Below are positions 16,090 to 24,246 of a stretch of DNA of 64,000 nucleotides, in pieces. Position numbers and translations under genes: made by a program. The number at the start of each line of letters is the position of its first letter. The stretch's first letter is position 1. Source of the stretch: JAWHTC01 sp032586155 (GTDB lineage Bacteria > Pseudomonadota > Alphaproteobacteria > Rhodobacterales > Rhodobacteraceae). The stretch lies in contig NZ_JAWHTC010000001.1 of assembly GCF_032586155.1 (NCBI RefSeq), forward strand, positions 620,001 through 684,000, in the 5' to 3' direction. The notes below the pieces were generated by a model that was not told the DNA's origin, made no database searches, and was given only the letters and a program-made list of their open reading frames with translations.

Positions 16090-16940
16090 GCGGGCACCTT
16101 TTGCAAGGCATCTGCAGCGCGGGTGGCCTCGGCGGCCAGTATGGGCCAGTCAGGAACGTCGTTGTCCCATTCGATCAGGGCAGGCAGGGGGCCGGATTTG
16201 GAAAGAGTGTAGTCGAGAAGCGCCCAAACCGGTTCGTCGACTTCCCGGCCATGGCTGTCGATCAGAAGCGGGCGGCCGTGATCGTCCTCTTCGGTGTCAT
16301 GTCCGGCGAGGTGCAGCTCGCCAACGCGGTGCAACGGAAAGGCGTCGATGTATTCCTGCGGTGAAAAGCCCAGGTTGGTGGCCGAGATGAAGACGTTGTT
16401 CACGTCCAGAAGCAGGCCGCATCCGGTGCGTTTGGCGATTTCATTGAGGAAATCGGGCTCCGACCAGGTGCTTTCTGCAAAGGCCAGGTAGGAGGACGGG
16501 TTTTCCAGAAGCATGGGGCGGCCAATAGTGTTTTGAAGCTCGTCGATATGGTCGGCGACGCGAGTCAGCGTGGCATCGGTATAGGGCACGGGCAGCAGGT
16601 CGTTCAGAAAGGCGCTTTCATGGGTCGACCAGGCAAGATGTTCGGAAAAGCTGGCCGGGTTGAGCCAGTCGCAGAGATGTTTCAGGCGCGCCAAGTGATC
16701 CGGGTCGAGCCGGTCTTCGCCGCCGATCGACAGGCCAACGCCGTGAACGGAAATCGGGAAGCGGTCTGACAGGTGGCGGATCTGGGCGATGGGGCGGCCA
16801 CCGGCGCCCATGTAATTCTCGGCATGCACTTCGAGCCAGCCCACTGGCGCCGGATTGGACATGATGTCCGCGTAGTGCTGTGGCTTGTAGCCAACACCCG
16901 GGGTTGCGGGCAGCGTGTTGATGCGGGTCTGGTCAAGCAT
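16086..16940 (-). CDS. bufB: BufB-like multinuclear iron oxidase (MNIO, DUF692)
   Basis: A TIM-barrel MNIO of 284 aa. Known MNIOs modify cysteines of a partner peptide (thiooxazole formation in bufferins). Seen: 'GVGYKPQHYADIM' at the start, 'LEVHAENYMG', 'SVHGVGLSIGG' and 'FSEHLAWS' (His and Glu ligands), 'LLLDVNNVFISATN', 'ELHLAGHD' and 'LIDSHGREVDEPVW', which together supply the His/Asp/Glu metal set. The ATG at 16940 gives a family-like N-terminus but lacks a clear Shine-Dalgarno; a TTG at 16979 is the alternative. A 180-base gap separates it from bufA. Confidence 0.93.
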   Translation of the reverse strand: MLDQTRINTLPATPGVGYKPQHYADIMSNPAPVGWLEVHAENYMGAGGRPIAQIRHLSDRFPISVHGVGLSIGGEDRLDPDHLARLKHLCDWLNPASFSEHLAWSTHESAFLNDLLPVPYTDATLTRVADHIDELQNTIGRPMLLENPSSYLAFAESTWSEPDFLNEIAKRTGCGLLLDVNNVFISATNLGFSPQEYIDAFPLHRVGELHLAGHDTEEDDHGRPLLIDSHGREVDEPVWALLDYTLSKSGPLPALIEWDNDVPDWPILAAEATRAADALQKVPA

Positions 16941-17120
16941 GCGTGTCGCCGTCAGTGTTATTGTGGCCGGGGCGGCCAAATGGGGATGAGATGCCGCTCC
17001 CGGCCTGTCGGTTTAAGTGGTGCCGCGTTTTGCATGGGGGCAGACGGCGCCGGATACTCATACCGCACAACTGGATCCCCGCCCGCTTAGCAGCGCAGGC
17101 GAGCGGGGCGAGGGGTTGGT

Positions 17121-17423
17121 TTAGGACGGCAGGTCGCGGCTCAGCTCTTCGAGCGAGCCCATGCGCGCGGTGCCGTCTGCCATGGCCGGCAGTTCCATCG
17201 CGGTGCAGCTACCTGCATCGACAAGTTTAAAGGCGTTGCCTTGGTAGTCGACGGTCGAGCTGCCTGCGCAGGTTGTGCCTGCACCGGCTTTGCAGTCATT
17301 CTGACCGGCCAGCGAAACGCCGTAACATTTCTCTTTTTCAGCCGCGGTCGCGGTGGTGGCGTGGCTGGCCAGAGCGGTGGCAACGGCGCCTGCAATGGCA
17401 ACGGTCTTGAAGGTATTCGACAT
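17121..17423 (-). CDS. bufA: BufA1-like bufferin precursor (DUF2282)
   Basis: A 100-aa exported peptide substrate of the BufB/BufC pair. A signal-like leader at about residues 1-28 ends in a run of Ala/Thr, followed by four cysteines (33, 44, 52, 73) in the DUF2282 pattern 'EKCYGVSLAGQNDC', 'TTCAGSS', 'AGSC'. Two of these would be changed to thiooxazoles, giving a periplasmic copper-binding RiPP. AAAGGA is 7 bases before the ATG. It heads the bufA-bufB-bufC-doxX operon. Copper binding is from published bufferins, not visible here. Confidence 0.92.
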   Translation of the reverse strand: MSNTFKTVAIAGAVATALASHATTATAAEKEKCYGVSLAGQNDCKAGAGTTCAGSSTVDYQGNAFKLVDAGSCTAMELPAMADGTARMGSLEELSRDLPS

Positions 17424-17828
17424 GGGGTTTTCCTTTCGTGTCGCTAAATCTGATCGCGCTTTGTTGCGATGAGAGAAACGTAGCTGTGGGGATGCGTCAC
17501 GGGCCACTCACGAGGGCGTGTATCACGGATGCGTCAGAATGGCGCGGCCCTGTGTGAGGAAATGAAACAGAAGGGAACGATTAACTCTTTGAAAAGGCAG
17601 GGTTTCGCTGTTTGACTTGGTGGCTTGGGCGAGGCTTACAGGGCTGGAATGTTACAAATCTCCCAACAGATGATCTGTCCCCGGATGAAGGTGCATGCGG
17701 TTGCGTGAACCCGGGTGAGGCCCGCCTTTTGGTTACGGCACCCGCCCGGAAGGAAATCCGATGGCGAAAAAACAGAGGAATGGCGCGGGGCGGCCAGAGT
17801 TGGTCTTGAGTATCTAGATCAAGAACGA
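17424..17828. other. Gene-poor gap upstream of bufA and thrS terminator
   Basis: No convincing conventional gene. It holds two direct copies of GGATGCGTCA near bufA, a plus-strand TTGACT (17612-17617) with only a weak -10, a stem-loop CGGGTG…CACCCG (17712-17744), and an 18-codon frame at 17761-17817 beginning 'MAKKQRNGAGRP', with AAGGAAA ahead of it inside a CGGA/TCCG mini-hairpin. The frame ends in a copy of element A. Together these could be a small plus-strand transcript ending at the 17829-17862 hairpin, but this is weak. Confidence 0.3.
17490..17536 (-). promoter_or_regulatory. Direct repeat pair upstream of bufA
   Basis: GGATGCGTCA occurs at 17490-17499 and 17527-17536, 37 bases apart, 67-113 bases before the bufA ATG. 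On the coding strand it reads TGACGCATCC twice. It is a candidate binding site for the activator or ECF sigma factor that bufferin operons usually need. Confidence 0.45.
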
Positions 17829-17830
17829 AA
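17806..17830 (+). repeat. Intergenic element A, copy 3
   Basis: TTGAGTATCTAGATCAAGAA followed by CGAAA; close to the copy at 55732. Confidence 0.45.
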
Positions 17831-17862
17831 ACAGGCGCCGAGCCGGAGCCAGACGCCTGTTT
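17829..17862 (-). terminator. Rho-independent terminator of thrS
   Basis: AAACAGGCG and CGCCTGTTT form a perfect 9-bp stem; on the minus strand it is followed by TTTTCGTTCTT, 20 bases after the thrS stop. Confidence 0.8.
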
Positions 17863-17882
17863 GGTTTCGGATTTAAATCCGC

Positions 17883-19862
17883 TCAGTGCAGGTCGGGCGG
17901 TGTGGCTTCGCTGCCCAGGATGGCAAGAACCTCGTTCAGTGACTGAACCTTGGTTTGCTTTTCACCCAGGCGGCGGACCGTCACGGTCTTCTCTTCGACC
18001 TCGCGGTGGCCGATGGCGAGGATGACCGGAACCTTGGCCAGCGAATGTTCTCGGACCTTGTAATTGATCTTCTCGTTCCGAAGGTCGGCCTCGGCGCGGA
18101 CACCCGCGGCCTTGAGCTGTTCGACCACTTCGAGCGCGTAATCGTCGGCCTCGGACACGATGGTGGAAACCACCACCTGACGCGGGGCGAGCCACATCGG
18201 CAGCTTGCCGGCGTGTTCCTCGATCAGGATACCGATGAAGCGTTCGAAACTGCCCAGTGTTGCCCGGTGCAGCATGTAGGGGCGGTGTTTGTCACCGTCC
18301 GCGCCGATGAAGCTTGCGCCAAGCCGTTCCGGCAGGTTCGGGTCAACTTGGAAGGTGCCGCATTGCCAGACCCGGCCGATGGCGTCGGTCAGGTAGAAGT
18401 CGAGCTTGGGTCCATAGAAGGCGCCGTCGCCGGGTTCGAGTGTGTAGTCGCGGCCGACGGCCTTGATGGCGTTTTCAAGCGCGCCTTCAACATAGTCCCA
18501 GCTTTCGTCGGTACCGACCCGTTTTTCCGGACGGGTGGCGAACTTGATCTCGAACTCGGGGAAGCCCAATTCGCGATAGATATCGGCGAGGAAGTCGATG
18601 AAGCGGGCGCATTCCTCTTGAATCTGGTCCTCGGTGCAGAAGATGTGGGCGTCGTCCTGGGTAAAGCCGCGCACGCGCATGATGCCATGCAATGCGCCCG
18701 AGGGTTCGAACCGGGCGCAGGAGCCGAACTCGGCCAGCCGCAGCGGCAGGTCGCGATAGCTCTTGAGGCCCTGGTTGAACACCTGAACGTGGCAGGGGCA
18801 GTTCATCGGTTTCAACGCGTTGATCCGGGTCTGGTCCTTGTTCTTGGTACTGGCATCGTCGTTTTCGCCGTCGCGGCTTTCATCCACTTCGACGATAAAC
18901 ATGTGATGCTGGTACTTGTCCCAGTGGCCCGAGGCCTCCCACAGTTTGCGGTCGACCACTTGGGGCGTGTTGATTTCCTGATAGCCACCGCCGCGCTGTT
19001 TGCGGCGCATGTAATCCTGCAGCTCGGTGTAAACGGTCCAGCCGTTGGGGTGCCAGAACACCTGGCCGGGGGCTTCTTCCTGCATGTGGAACAGGTCCAT
19101 TTCCTTGGCCAGCTTGCGGTGATCGCGCTTGGCGGCCTCTTCCAGCATGTTGAGATATTTGCGCAGGTCTTCCTTGTTCTTGAAACCCACGCCATAGATG
19201 CGTTGCAGCATCGCCTTGGAGCTGTCACCGCGCCAATAGGCACCGGCGACGCTCATCAGTTTGAAGGCGTCGGCGGGCAGTTGCCCGGTATGTTGCAGGT
19301 GCGGGCCGCGGCAGAGATCCTGCCAGTCGCCGTGCCAGTACATGCGTAGCGGCTCGTCACCGGGAATGGCGTCGATCAGCTCGATCTTGTAGGGCTCATG
19401 GGTGCCGCGATAGTGCTCGATCGCGCGCGGACGTTCCCAGACCTCGGTACGGACGGGGTCGCGAAGATTGATGATGGCTTTCATCTTCTTCTCGATCTCG
19501 CCCAGGTCTTCGGGGGTGAAAGGTTCTTCCCGGTCGAAATCGTAATACCAGCCGTTTTCGATCACCGGGCCGATGGTGACCTTGACGTCCGGCCAAAGTT
19601 CCTGGACCGCGCGCGCCATCACGTGGGCAAAGTCGTGGCGGATCAGCTCGAGCGCCTGTTCGTCATCCTTCAGCGTGTGGATGGCGATGGAGGCGTCGGC
19701 GTCGATCGGCCATTGCAGATCGTAATGCGCGCCGTTGACGGTGGCGGAAATGGCTTTCTTGCCAAGGCTGTTCGAAATGCTGGCGGCCACTTCGGCAGGG
19801 GTTATGCCTGCGTCGTAATCGCGCGAATTGCCATCGGGGAAGGTCAGGGAAATCTGGCTCAT
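17883..19862 (-). CDS. thrS: Threonine--tRNA ligase
   Basis: A class II aminoacyl-tRNA synthetase, 659 aa, slightly longer than usual. It contains an N-terminal TGS domain (about 1-62, 'SLTFPDGNSRDYDAGITPAEVA'), the editing/SAD domain ('FAHVMARAVQELWPDVKVTIGPVIENGWYYD'), the catalytic core with the zinc Cys in 'LKPMNCPCHVQVF', motif 2 'RFEPSGALHGIMRVRGFTQDD', and an anticodon-binding C-terminus ending in 'LGSEATPPDLH'. A charged loop of about 15 residues before the zinc Cys ('ESRDGENDDASTKNKDQT') explains some of the extra length. The start at 19862 ('MSQISLTF') is the family start; the frame is open a further 109 codons but has no signal there. Confidence 0.97.
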   Translation of the reverse strand: MSQISLTFPDGNSRDYDAGITPAEVAASISNSLGKKAISATVNGAHYDLQWPIDADASIAIHTLKDDEQALELIRHDFAHVMARAVQELWPDVKVTIGPVIENGWYYDFDREEPFTPEDLGEIEKKMKAIINLRDPVRTEVWERPRAIEHYRGTHEPYKIELIDAIPGDEPLRMYWHGDWQDLCRGPHLQHTGQLPADAFKLMSVAGAYWRGDSSKAMLQRIYGVGFKNKEDLRKYLNMLEEAAKRDHRKLAKEMDLFHMQEEAPGQVFWHPNGWTVYTELQDYMRRKQRGGGYQEINTPQVVDRKLWEASGHWDKYQHHMFIVEVDESRDGENDDASTKNKDQTRINALKPMNCPCHVQVFNQGLKSYRDLPLRLAEFGSCARFEPSGALHGIMRVRGFTQDDAHIFCTEDQIQEECARFIDFLADIYRELGFPEFEIKFATRPEKRVGTDESWDYVEGALENAIKAVGRDYTLEPGDGAFYGPKLDFYLTDAIGRVWQCGTFQVDPNLPERLGASFIGADGDKHRPYMLHRATLGSFERFIGILIEEHAGKLPMWLAPRQVVVSTIVSEADDYALEVVEQLKAAGVRAEADLRNEKINYKVREHSLAKVPVILAIGHREVEEKTVTVRRLGEKQTKVQSLNEVLAILGSEATPPDLH

Positions 19863-20001
19863 TGGCCGTCTCCTCGTCAGTTTGGCGCCCACGAAACGCC
19901 CGGTTGCGGGAAATATGTGAAGTGTGGTGGCCCTCATATGGCCGTTGTCCCTATAGTGGTCAAGTGGAGTTGTGACGCCCAGGGGACGCAGGGAGGGAAT
20001 G

Positions 20002-20673
20002 ATGCATAGATATGACGAGATCTTAGCCATGGCGGCTGAGCGCAAAGGCGGGTTTGGTGCGGTTCTCGAGGATATTCCGATACCAAAGACGGCAGCGGAG
20101 ATCGCAGACATTCCGGATGCGCAGTGGTTGGCGTCGATGGCCGAGGGGATATTCCAAACCGGGTTGGCCTGGACCGTGGTGCGAAACAAGTGGCCGGGGA
20201 TCGTGGAGGCGTTTCACGGTTTCGATGTGGCTAAACTCGCGATGATGTCTGACGAGTGGTACGACGAATTGCTGGCGGATACGCGGATCATCCGCTCGGC
20301 GCCCAAGGTGCGCGCCATTCAGCAGAACGCGGTGTTCATTCAGGAGGTCACGGCAGAGGTGGGCGGATTTGGCCGTAAAGTTGCTAATTGGCCGAAAGAG
20401 GATTTTGCCGGTCTGGTGCAATGGCTGAAAAAGAGCGGTTCACGGCTGGGCGGGCAGGTTGGTGCCTATTCCATGCGGCGGATGGGGGTGGACAGTTTCA
20501 TCATGTCCGGCAGCGTTGTGGCCCGGTTGGTGGCCGAAGGGGTAGTGAGCAAATCGCCCACGTCACAGAAGGATTGGGCCGCGGTGCAGGCGGCGTTCAA
20601 CACATGGGTCGAGCAATCCGGCGAGAGCCTGACCACGATCAGCCGGGTCTTGGCGAAGAGTATCGATGTCTAG
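20002..20673 (+). CDS. DNA-3-methyladenine glycosylase I family protein
   Basis: A 223-aa helix-hairpin-helix glycosylase of the Tag superfamily, which removes 3-methyladenine in base excision repair. Conserved stretches are 'WLASMAEGIFQTGLAWTVVRNKWPG', 'AFHGFDVAKLAMMSDEWYDELLADTRIIR', 'KVRAIQQNA' and 'LKKSGSRLGGQVGAYSMRRMGVDSFIMSGSVVARL'. The Cys/His zinc site of enterobacterial Tag is absent, as in this alphaproteobacterial branch. GGAGG is 5 bases before the ATG at 20002; the ATG immediately upstream (19999) is too close. It is divergent from thrS. Confidence 0.85.
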   Translation: MHRYDEILAMAAERKGGFGAVLEDIPIPKTAAEIADIPDAQWLASMAEGIFQTGLAWTVVRNKWPGIVEAFHGFDVAKLAMMSDEWYDELLADTRIIRSAPKVRAIQQNAVFIQEVTAEVGGFGRKVANWPKEDFAGLVQWLKKSGSRLGGQVGAYSMRRMGVDSFIMSGSVVARLVAEGVVSKSPTSQKDWAAVQAAFNTWVEQSGESLTTISRVLAKSIDV

Positions 20674-20689
20674 AGGTGCTTGAAGCGGG

Positions 20690-22315
20690 TTAAATACGCA
20701 TGCGCGGTACATCATGCGGGTCGAGATGCAGCTCGATCAGGGCCGGGCCGGAGGTGTGGCCGCGCAGCGTGTCGATTGCGGCCTCCAGATCGGAGTCGGA
20801 ACGGACCTCGACGCCAATGCCGCCCAGCGCGGTCGCGGTGGCCGCGAAGGAAGGCCATTCGAAAACGGACAGCGCCGGGTCCATCTTGCGGTCGAGGAAC
20901 TGGATATGTTCGGCGCCATAGGCGGCATCATTGGCGACGATCACGGTGAGGTTCAGCCCCATGCGCACCGCCGTATTGAATTCGTTGATGCCGCCCATCA
21001 TGAAGCCGCCGTCACCGGTAAAGAGCACGGTGGGGCGATCAGGCTGGGCCACGGCAGCGCCGATGGCTTCTTGCAGGCCCAGGCCGATGGAGCCGAAATT
21101 GACGGTGGGCACAAAGCTGTGCGGGTCGGGGGCGGAGATGCGGCACCAGACTTCGGTCATGAAGCGGCCACCATCGGTGACGAGGATGCGGTCCTTTGGG
21201 AACAGTGCTTCCAGGCGTTCCAGGGCGTGAACAAAGTTGATGTAGCCGTCGCCGGTCTTGTTGGGGCCGGCGGGGTGGGCGGTGAGTTCTTCGATATCCA
21301 GATCACGGGTAAAGCCACTGGAGGGGATTTCGGCCTCGTCCAGCCAATAGACGATGGTTTCGGCGGTCAGCCCGGCATCGGCGATCAGCGCGGCATCAGG
21401 GTGGAGGCCGCCGCCGATTGCAGTCGGGTTGACGTCGACCTGGACGATCCGCTTTCCTTTCATCAGCTTGCCCTGATCGGTGGTGAAGTCATGCAGGCTG
21501 GCGCCGAAGCAGATGATACAATCGGACTGGGCGATCAGGTCATAGGCGGCGGGCGTTGAGAGCGTACCGAACATGTCGATATTGTAGGGGTGCTCGTTGA
21601 AGAGGCCCTTGGCCTTGAGCGTGGTGGCGAGTGGGGCCTCGAGCCGGTCGGCCAGTTTGACCAACTGGTCACGGGCAGCAACGGCACCGGCCCCGGCAAG
21701 GATCAGGGGGCGACGGGCCGAGGCGATCATGCCGATGGCGTTGTCGAGCGTGTCTCCTTCGGCGACGCCGCCGGGATTGGTGAAGACATCGAGAACATGC
21801 TTTTCGTGGGTTGTTTTCTCCCACATGAAATCAGCGGGCATGTTCAGGACAATGGGACGGCGCTCGACCTGGGCACGGTAGACGGCGCGGGCGACGTCCT
21901 TTGACGCGGTGGCGGGGCTGCGGAGTTGTTCGAAGCCAGCACCCGAAGCCTTGGCCAGCTCACGCTGGTCGATGCCTTGCAGGTGGCGGGGATTGTCGAC
22001 CGGGGTGTCGCCTGCCAGGAGCACCATGGGGACATGTCCGCGGGCACCTTCGGTGAGAGCCGTGACGCAGTTGGTCAATGCCGGGCCATGGGTCACGGTT
22101 GCGACACCCAGTTTGCCGCAAACATGTGTGTAGGCCAGCGCCATCAGGACCGAGCTGCCTTCATTCGCGGCGGGCACGAACCGGCCGTCATGGTCCCGCA
22201 CATAGCTGTCGACCATGAAGAGGTTGGCGTCGCCCATCAGACCGAAGAGCGTATCGACCCCGTGATCGGCAAGGGCCTTGGCGATGGATTGGTGGACGTG
22301 GATATCGGCAGTCAT
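20690..22315 (-). CDS. Thiamine-diphosphate-dependent enzyme (acetolactate synthase-like)
   Basis: A three-domain ThDP enzyme of 541 aa. The PYR domain has the catalytic glutamate Glu52 ('PAANEGSS'); a central Rossmann domain contains 'RRPLILAGAGAVAARDQL'; the PP domain has the ThDP motif 'GDGGFMMGGINEF…IVANDAAYG' (GDG near 433). Family members include acetolactate synthase, benzoylformate decarboxylase and sulfoacetaldehyde acetyltransferase. The absence of an ilvN-type small subunit gene nearby argues against branched-chain synthesis. Substrate cannot be set from sequence. An AGGAG-rich stretch precedes the ATG. Confidence 0.85.
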   Translation of the reverse strand: MTADIHVHQSIAKALADHGVDTLFGLMGDANLFMVDSYVRDHDGRFVPAANEGSSVLMALAYTHVCGKLGVATVTHGPALTNCVTALTEGARGHVPMVLLAGDTPVDNPRHLQGIDQRELAKASGAGFEQLRSPATASKDVARAVYRAQVERRPIVLNMPADFMWEKTTHEKHVLDVFTNPGGVAEGDTLDNAIGMIASARRPLILAGAGAVAARDQLVKLADRLEAPLATTLKAKGLFNEHPYNIDMFGTLSTPAAYDLIAQSDCIICFGASLHDFTTDQGKLMKGKRIVQVDVNPTAIGGGLHPDAALIADAGLTAETIVYWLDEAEIPSSGFTRDLDIEELTAHPAGPNKTGDGYINFVHALERLEALFPKDRILVTDGGRFMTEVWCRISAPDPHSFVPTVNFGSIGLGLQEAIGAAVAQPDRPTVLFTGDGGFMMGGINEFNTAVRMGLNLTVIVANDAAYGAEHIQFLDRKMDPALSVFEWPSFAATATALGGIGVEVRSDSDLEAAIDTLRGHTSGPALIELHLDPHDVPRMRI

Positions 22316-22621
22316 CGTGGCTGTCTCCTGTTGCGCTGAGGTGTTGATAACGCAAGGAGGGTGCGGGGATTGTCTGTTCTTTGATGTTTTTCAGAAAGTT
22401 TTGCGAGATATTTGCGAAATCGGCGAATTTTATGCGTGAACTGCGCGTGGCAATCCTTTGGGATGAAATCCCCGCATTGATGCCGGGATACGCAGCCGCG
22501 TCGGGTCGCGCCGTGTGGCGGGGCAGTCCTGCGACGGCGCGCTTGTCAGGGTTCGGGCACCCCGGCATGATGCGCGAAATGGATCGGCGGGACCGGTCAG
22601 GGCCAAAAGGGGAGAGGGCAA
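22316..22621. promoter_or_regulatory. Divergent intergenic region with spaced TTTGCGA repeats
   Basis: This 306-base gap separates the ThDP-enzyme gene (minus) and the creatininase-like gene (plus). Two copies of TTTGCGA start at 22400 and 22411, one helical turn apart, with a third looser TCGGCGA next to them, about 85-110 bases before the ThDP gene start: a plausible operator. The ribosome site AAAGGGGAGAGG precedes the plus-strand gene. I see no gene here. Confidence 0.4.
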
Positions 22622-23443
22622 ATGAGCGAAGTGATGTGGGAACGGCTGAAAGCGCATGAGTTGCGCGCACTGGCCGAGCAGGACGCGGTGGTTATCCTGC
22701 CGGTGGCCTCGATCGAACAGCACGGGCCGCATCTGCCCACGATGGTGGATACACGGCTGGGTCTGGAGATAGCCCGGCGAGCTGCGATATTGGCCAGCGA
22801 CACGCGCCCGGTTGTTGTGGCGCCGGTGATGTGGGCCGGGCTGAGCGAGCATCACATGCCCTTTGGTGGCACGCTGACCCTGAGCCATGCGACGTTCCGG
22901 GCGGTGCTGCGCGATCTGGTCATGGCGCTGGCGCGCCACGGCTTCCGTGACATCGTGATTTCCAACAGCCATGGCGGCAATATCATCGCCTGCCAGCAGT
23001 TCATCGATGAGGTGGCACCGGAAATGCCGGAGGTGACACTTGTTTTCACCTGCTACCCGATGGAGGCGCAGGAGGAATACAAGGCGATCCTTGAGGATCA
23101 GGAAAGCATGGCCCATGCCTGCGAGGCCGAAACCTCGATGATGATGGCGCTGGAGCCGGACCTGGTGGATGACAGCGCGCTGGACGAAATTGCCCAGGTG
23201 GCGGACGGGCCGCGGTTCCTCAAGACAGGCAAGGCCGGGTATCGCTGGCGGCCCTTTGCCCATATGACCGCCAACGGGCTGGCGGGTGATCCGACCCGCG
23301 CCAATGCCGAGAAAGGGGTAAGGCTGATCGAGGTGGGAGCCGAGGCGGTGGCCAACTTGATCCGCGATCCTGAAACTTTTTCCCCGGCGCGCGACCTGCG
23401 CGGCGCGGGCACCGCAGGGGTGGCGTTTCGGCGTGACGAGTGA
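22622..23443 (+). CDS. Creatininase-family amidohydrolase
   Basis: A 273-aa protein with the creatininase fold. Metal and catalytic residues stand out in 'SIEQHGPHLPTMVDT' (Glu32, His34, Asp43), 'ISNSHGGNI' (His) and 'EAETSMMMA' (Glu). Relatives hydrolyse cyclic amides such as creatinine or formamidopyrimidines, or cleave the mycofactocin precursor (MftE). None of the mycofactocin partners is present, so a general cyclic-amide hydrolase is more likely. Ribosome site GGGGAGAGGGCAA. Two alpha/beta hydrolase genes follow. Confidence 0.85.
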   Translation: MSEVMWERLKAHELRALAEQDAVVILPVASIEQHGPHLPTMVDTRLGLEIARRAAILASDTRPVVVAPVMWAGLSEHHMPFGGTLTLSHATFRAVLRDLVMALARHGFRDIVISNSHGGNIIACQQFIDEVAPEMPEVTLVFTCYPMEAQEEYKAILEDQESMAHACEAETSMMMALEPDLVDDSALDEIAQVADGPRFLKTGKAGYRWRPFAHMTANGLAGDPTRANAEKGVRLIEVGAEAVANLIRDPETFSPARDLRGAGTAGVAFRRDE

Positions 23444-23497
23444 AATGGTGGCCGCGAAGACGCGTATTGCGCGAGGCATCACAGGAGCAAGCAACAA

Positions 23498-24244
23498 GTG
23501 AGTGACACTCTCGACACCCCGCAGGGGCGGCAATTGGCCTATCACAAGACCGAGGGACAGGGGCCGTGCGTGATCTTCTGTGGCGGACTGAAATCGGACA
23601 TGGAAGGCACCAAGGCGGTGTATCTGGAGAACTGGGCCAGGGCGCGGGGGCAGGCCTATTTGCGGTTCGACTATTCCGGGCATGGCGAAAGCTCGGAACA
23701 GTTCACCGATGGCTGCATTGGCGATTGGCACGAGGATACGCTGGCGGCGGTGGATGCGCTGACCCAGGGTCCGATCGTGGTGGTGGGATCCTCCATGGGC
23801 GGTTGGCAGGCGCTTCTTTTGGCGCGTGAACGACCCGAGCGGATTGCGGGCATGGTGGGGATCGCGGCGGCCCCGGATTTCACCGAGGATGGCTATTGGG
23901 CGGAGTTCAGCGACGAGCAGAAACGCGCACTGCAAGAGGTCGGCCATGTGGAGCTGCCCAGCGATTACATGGAGCCTTACATTATCACCAAGCGGATGAT
24001 CGAGGACGGGCGCAAGCAGTTGGTTTTGCGCGATAAACTGGAACTTCCATTCCCGGTGCGCCTGTTGCAGGGCACCGATGACACGGCGGTACCGGTGGCG
24101 ACCGCGGTTCGGCTGCTCGAGCATGCCGAAGGGCCGGATATGCGGCTCACGGTGGTGAAAGATGCCGATCACAGTTTCTCGGACAAGCGTTGTCTGGGGC
24201 TGATCGAGGCGGCGATCGAAAACATATTGAAAAATGGCGGATAG
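23498..24244 (+). CDS. Alpha/beta hydrolase (ABHD10-like)
   Basis: A 248-aa serine hydrolase. The nucleophile elbow is 'VVVGSSMGGWQ' (Ser99), the acid lies in 'LLQGTDDTAVP' and the histidine in 'KDADHSFSD'. An oxyanion segment 'CGGLKSDMEGTKA' matches the ABHD10/thioesterase branch known for depalmitoylation and glucuronide hydrolysis. It starts at GTG with AGGAG upstream. The next hydrolase begins 2 bases after the stop, so they are one transcript. Confidence 0.85.
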   Translation: MSDTLDTPQGRQLAYHKTEGQGPCVIFCGGLKSDMEGTKAVYLENWARARGQAYLRFDYSGHGESSEQFTDGCIGDWHEDTLAAVDALTQGPIVVVGSSMGGWQALLLARERPERIAGMVGIAAAPDFTEDGYWAEFSDEQKRALQEVGHVELPSDYMEPYIITKRMIEDGRKQLVLRDKLELPFPVRLLQGTDDTAVPVATAVRLLEHAEGPDMRLTVVKDADHSFSDKRCLGLIEAAIENILKNGG

Positions 24245-24246
24245 AA

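Noticed and set aside
17745..17760. CCGGAAGGAA resembling the SRP RNA core
   Set aside because: The rest of the 4.5S RNA core (the GTCAGG strand opposite) is missing.
17955..19349. 464-codon plus-strand frame opposite thrS
   Set aside because: Antisense shadow of thrS; composition is an artefact of high third-position G+C.
22381..22659. 92-codon plus-strand frame before the creatininase-like gene
   Set aside because: No ribosome site and it runs into the start of a well-supported gene.
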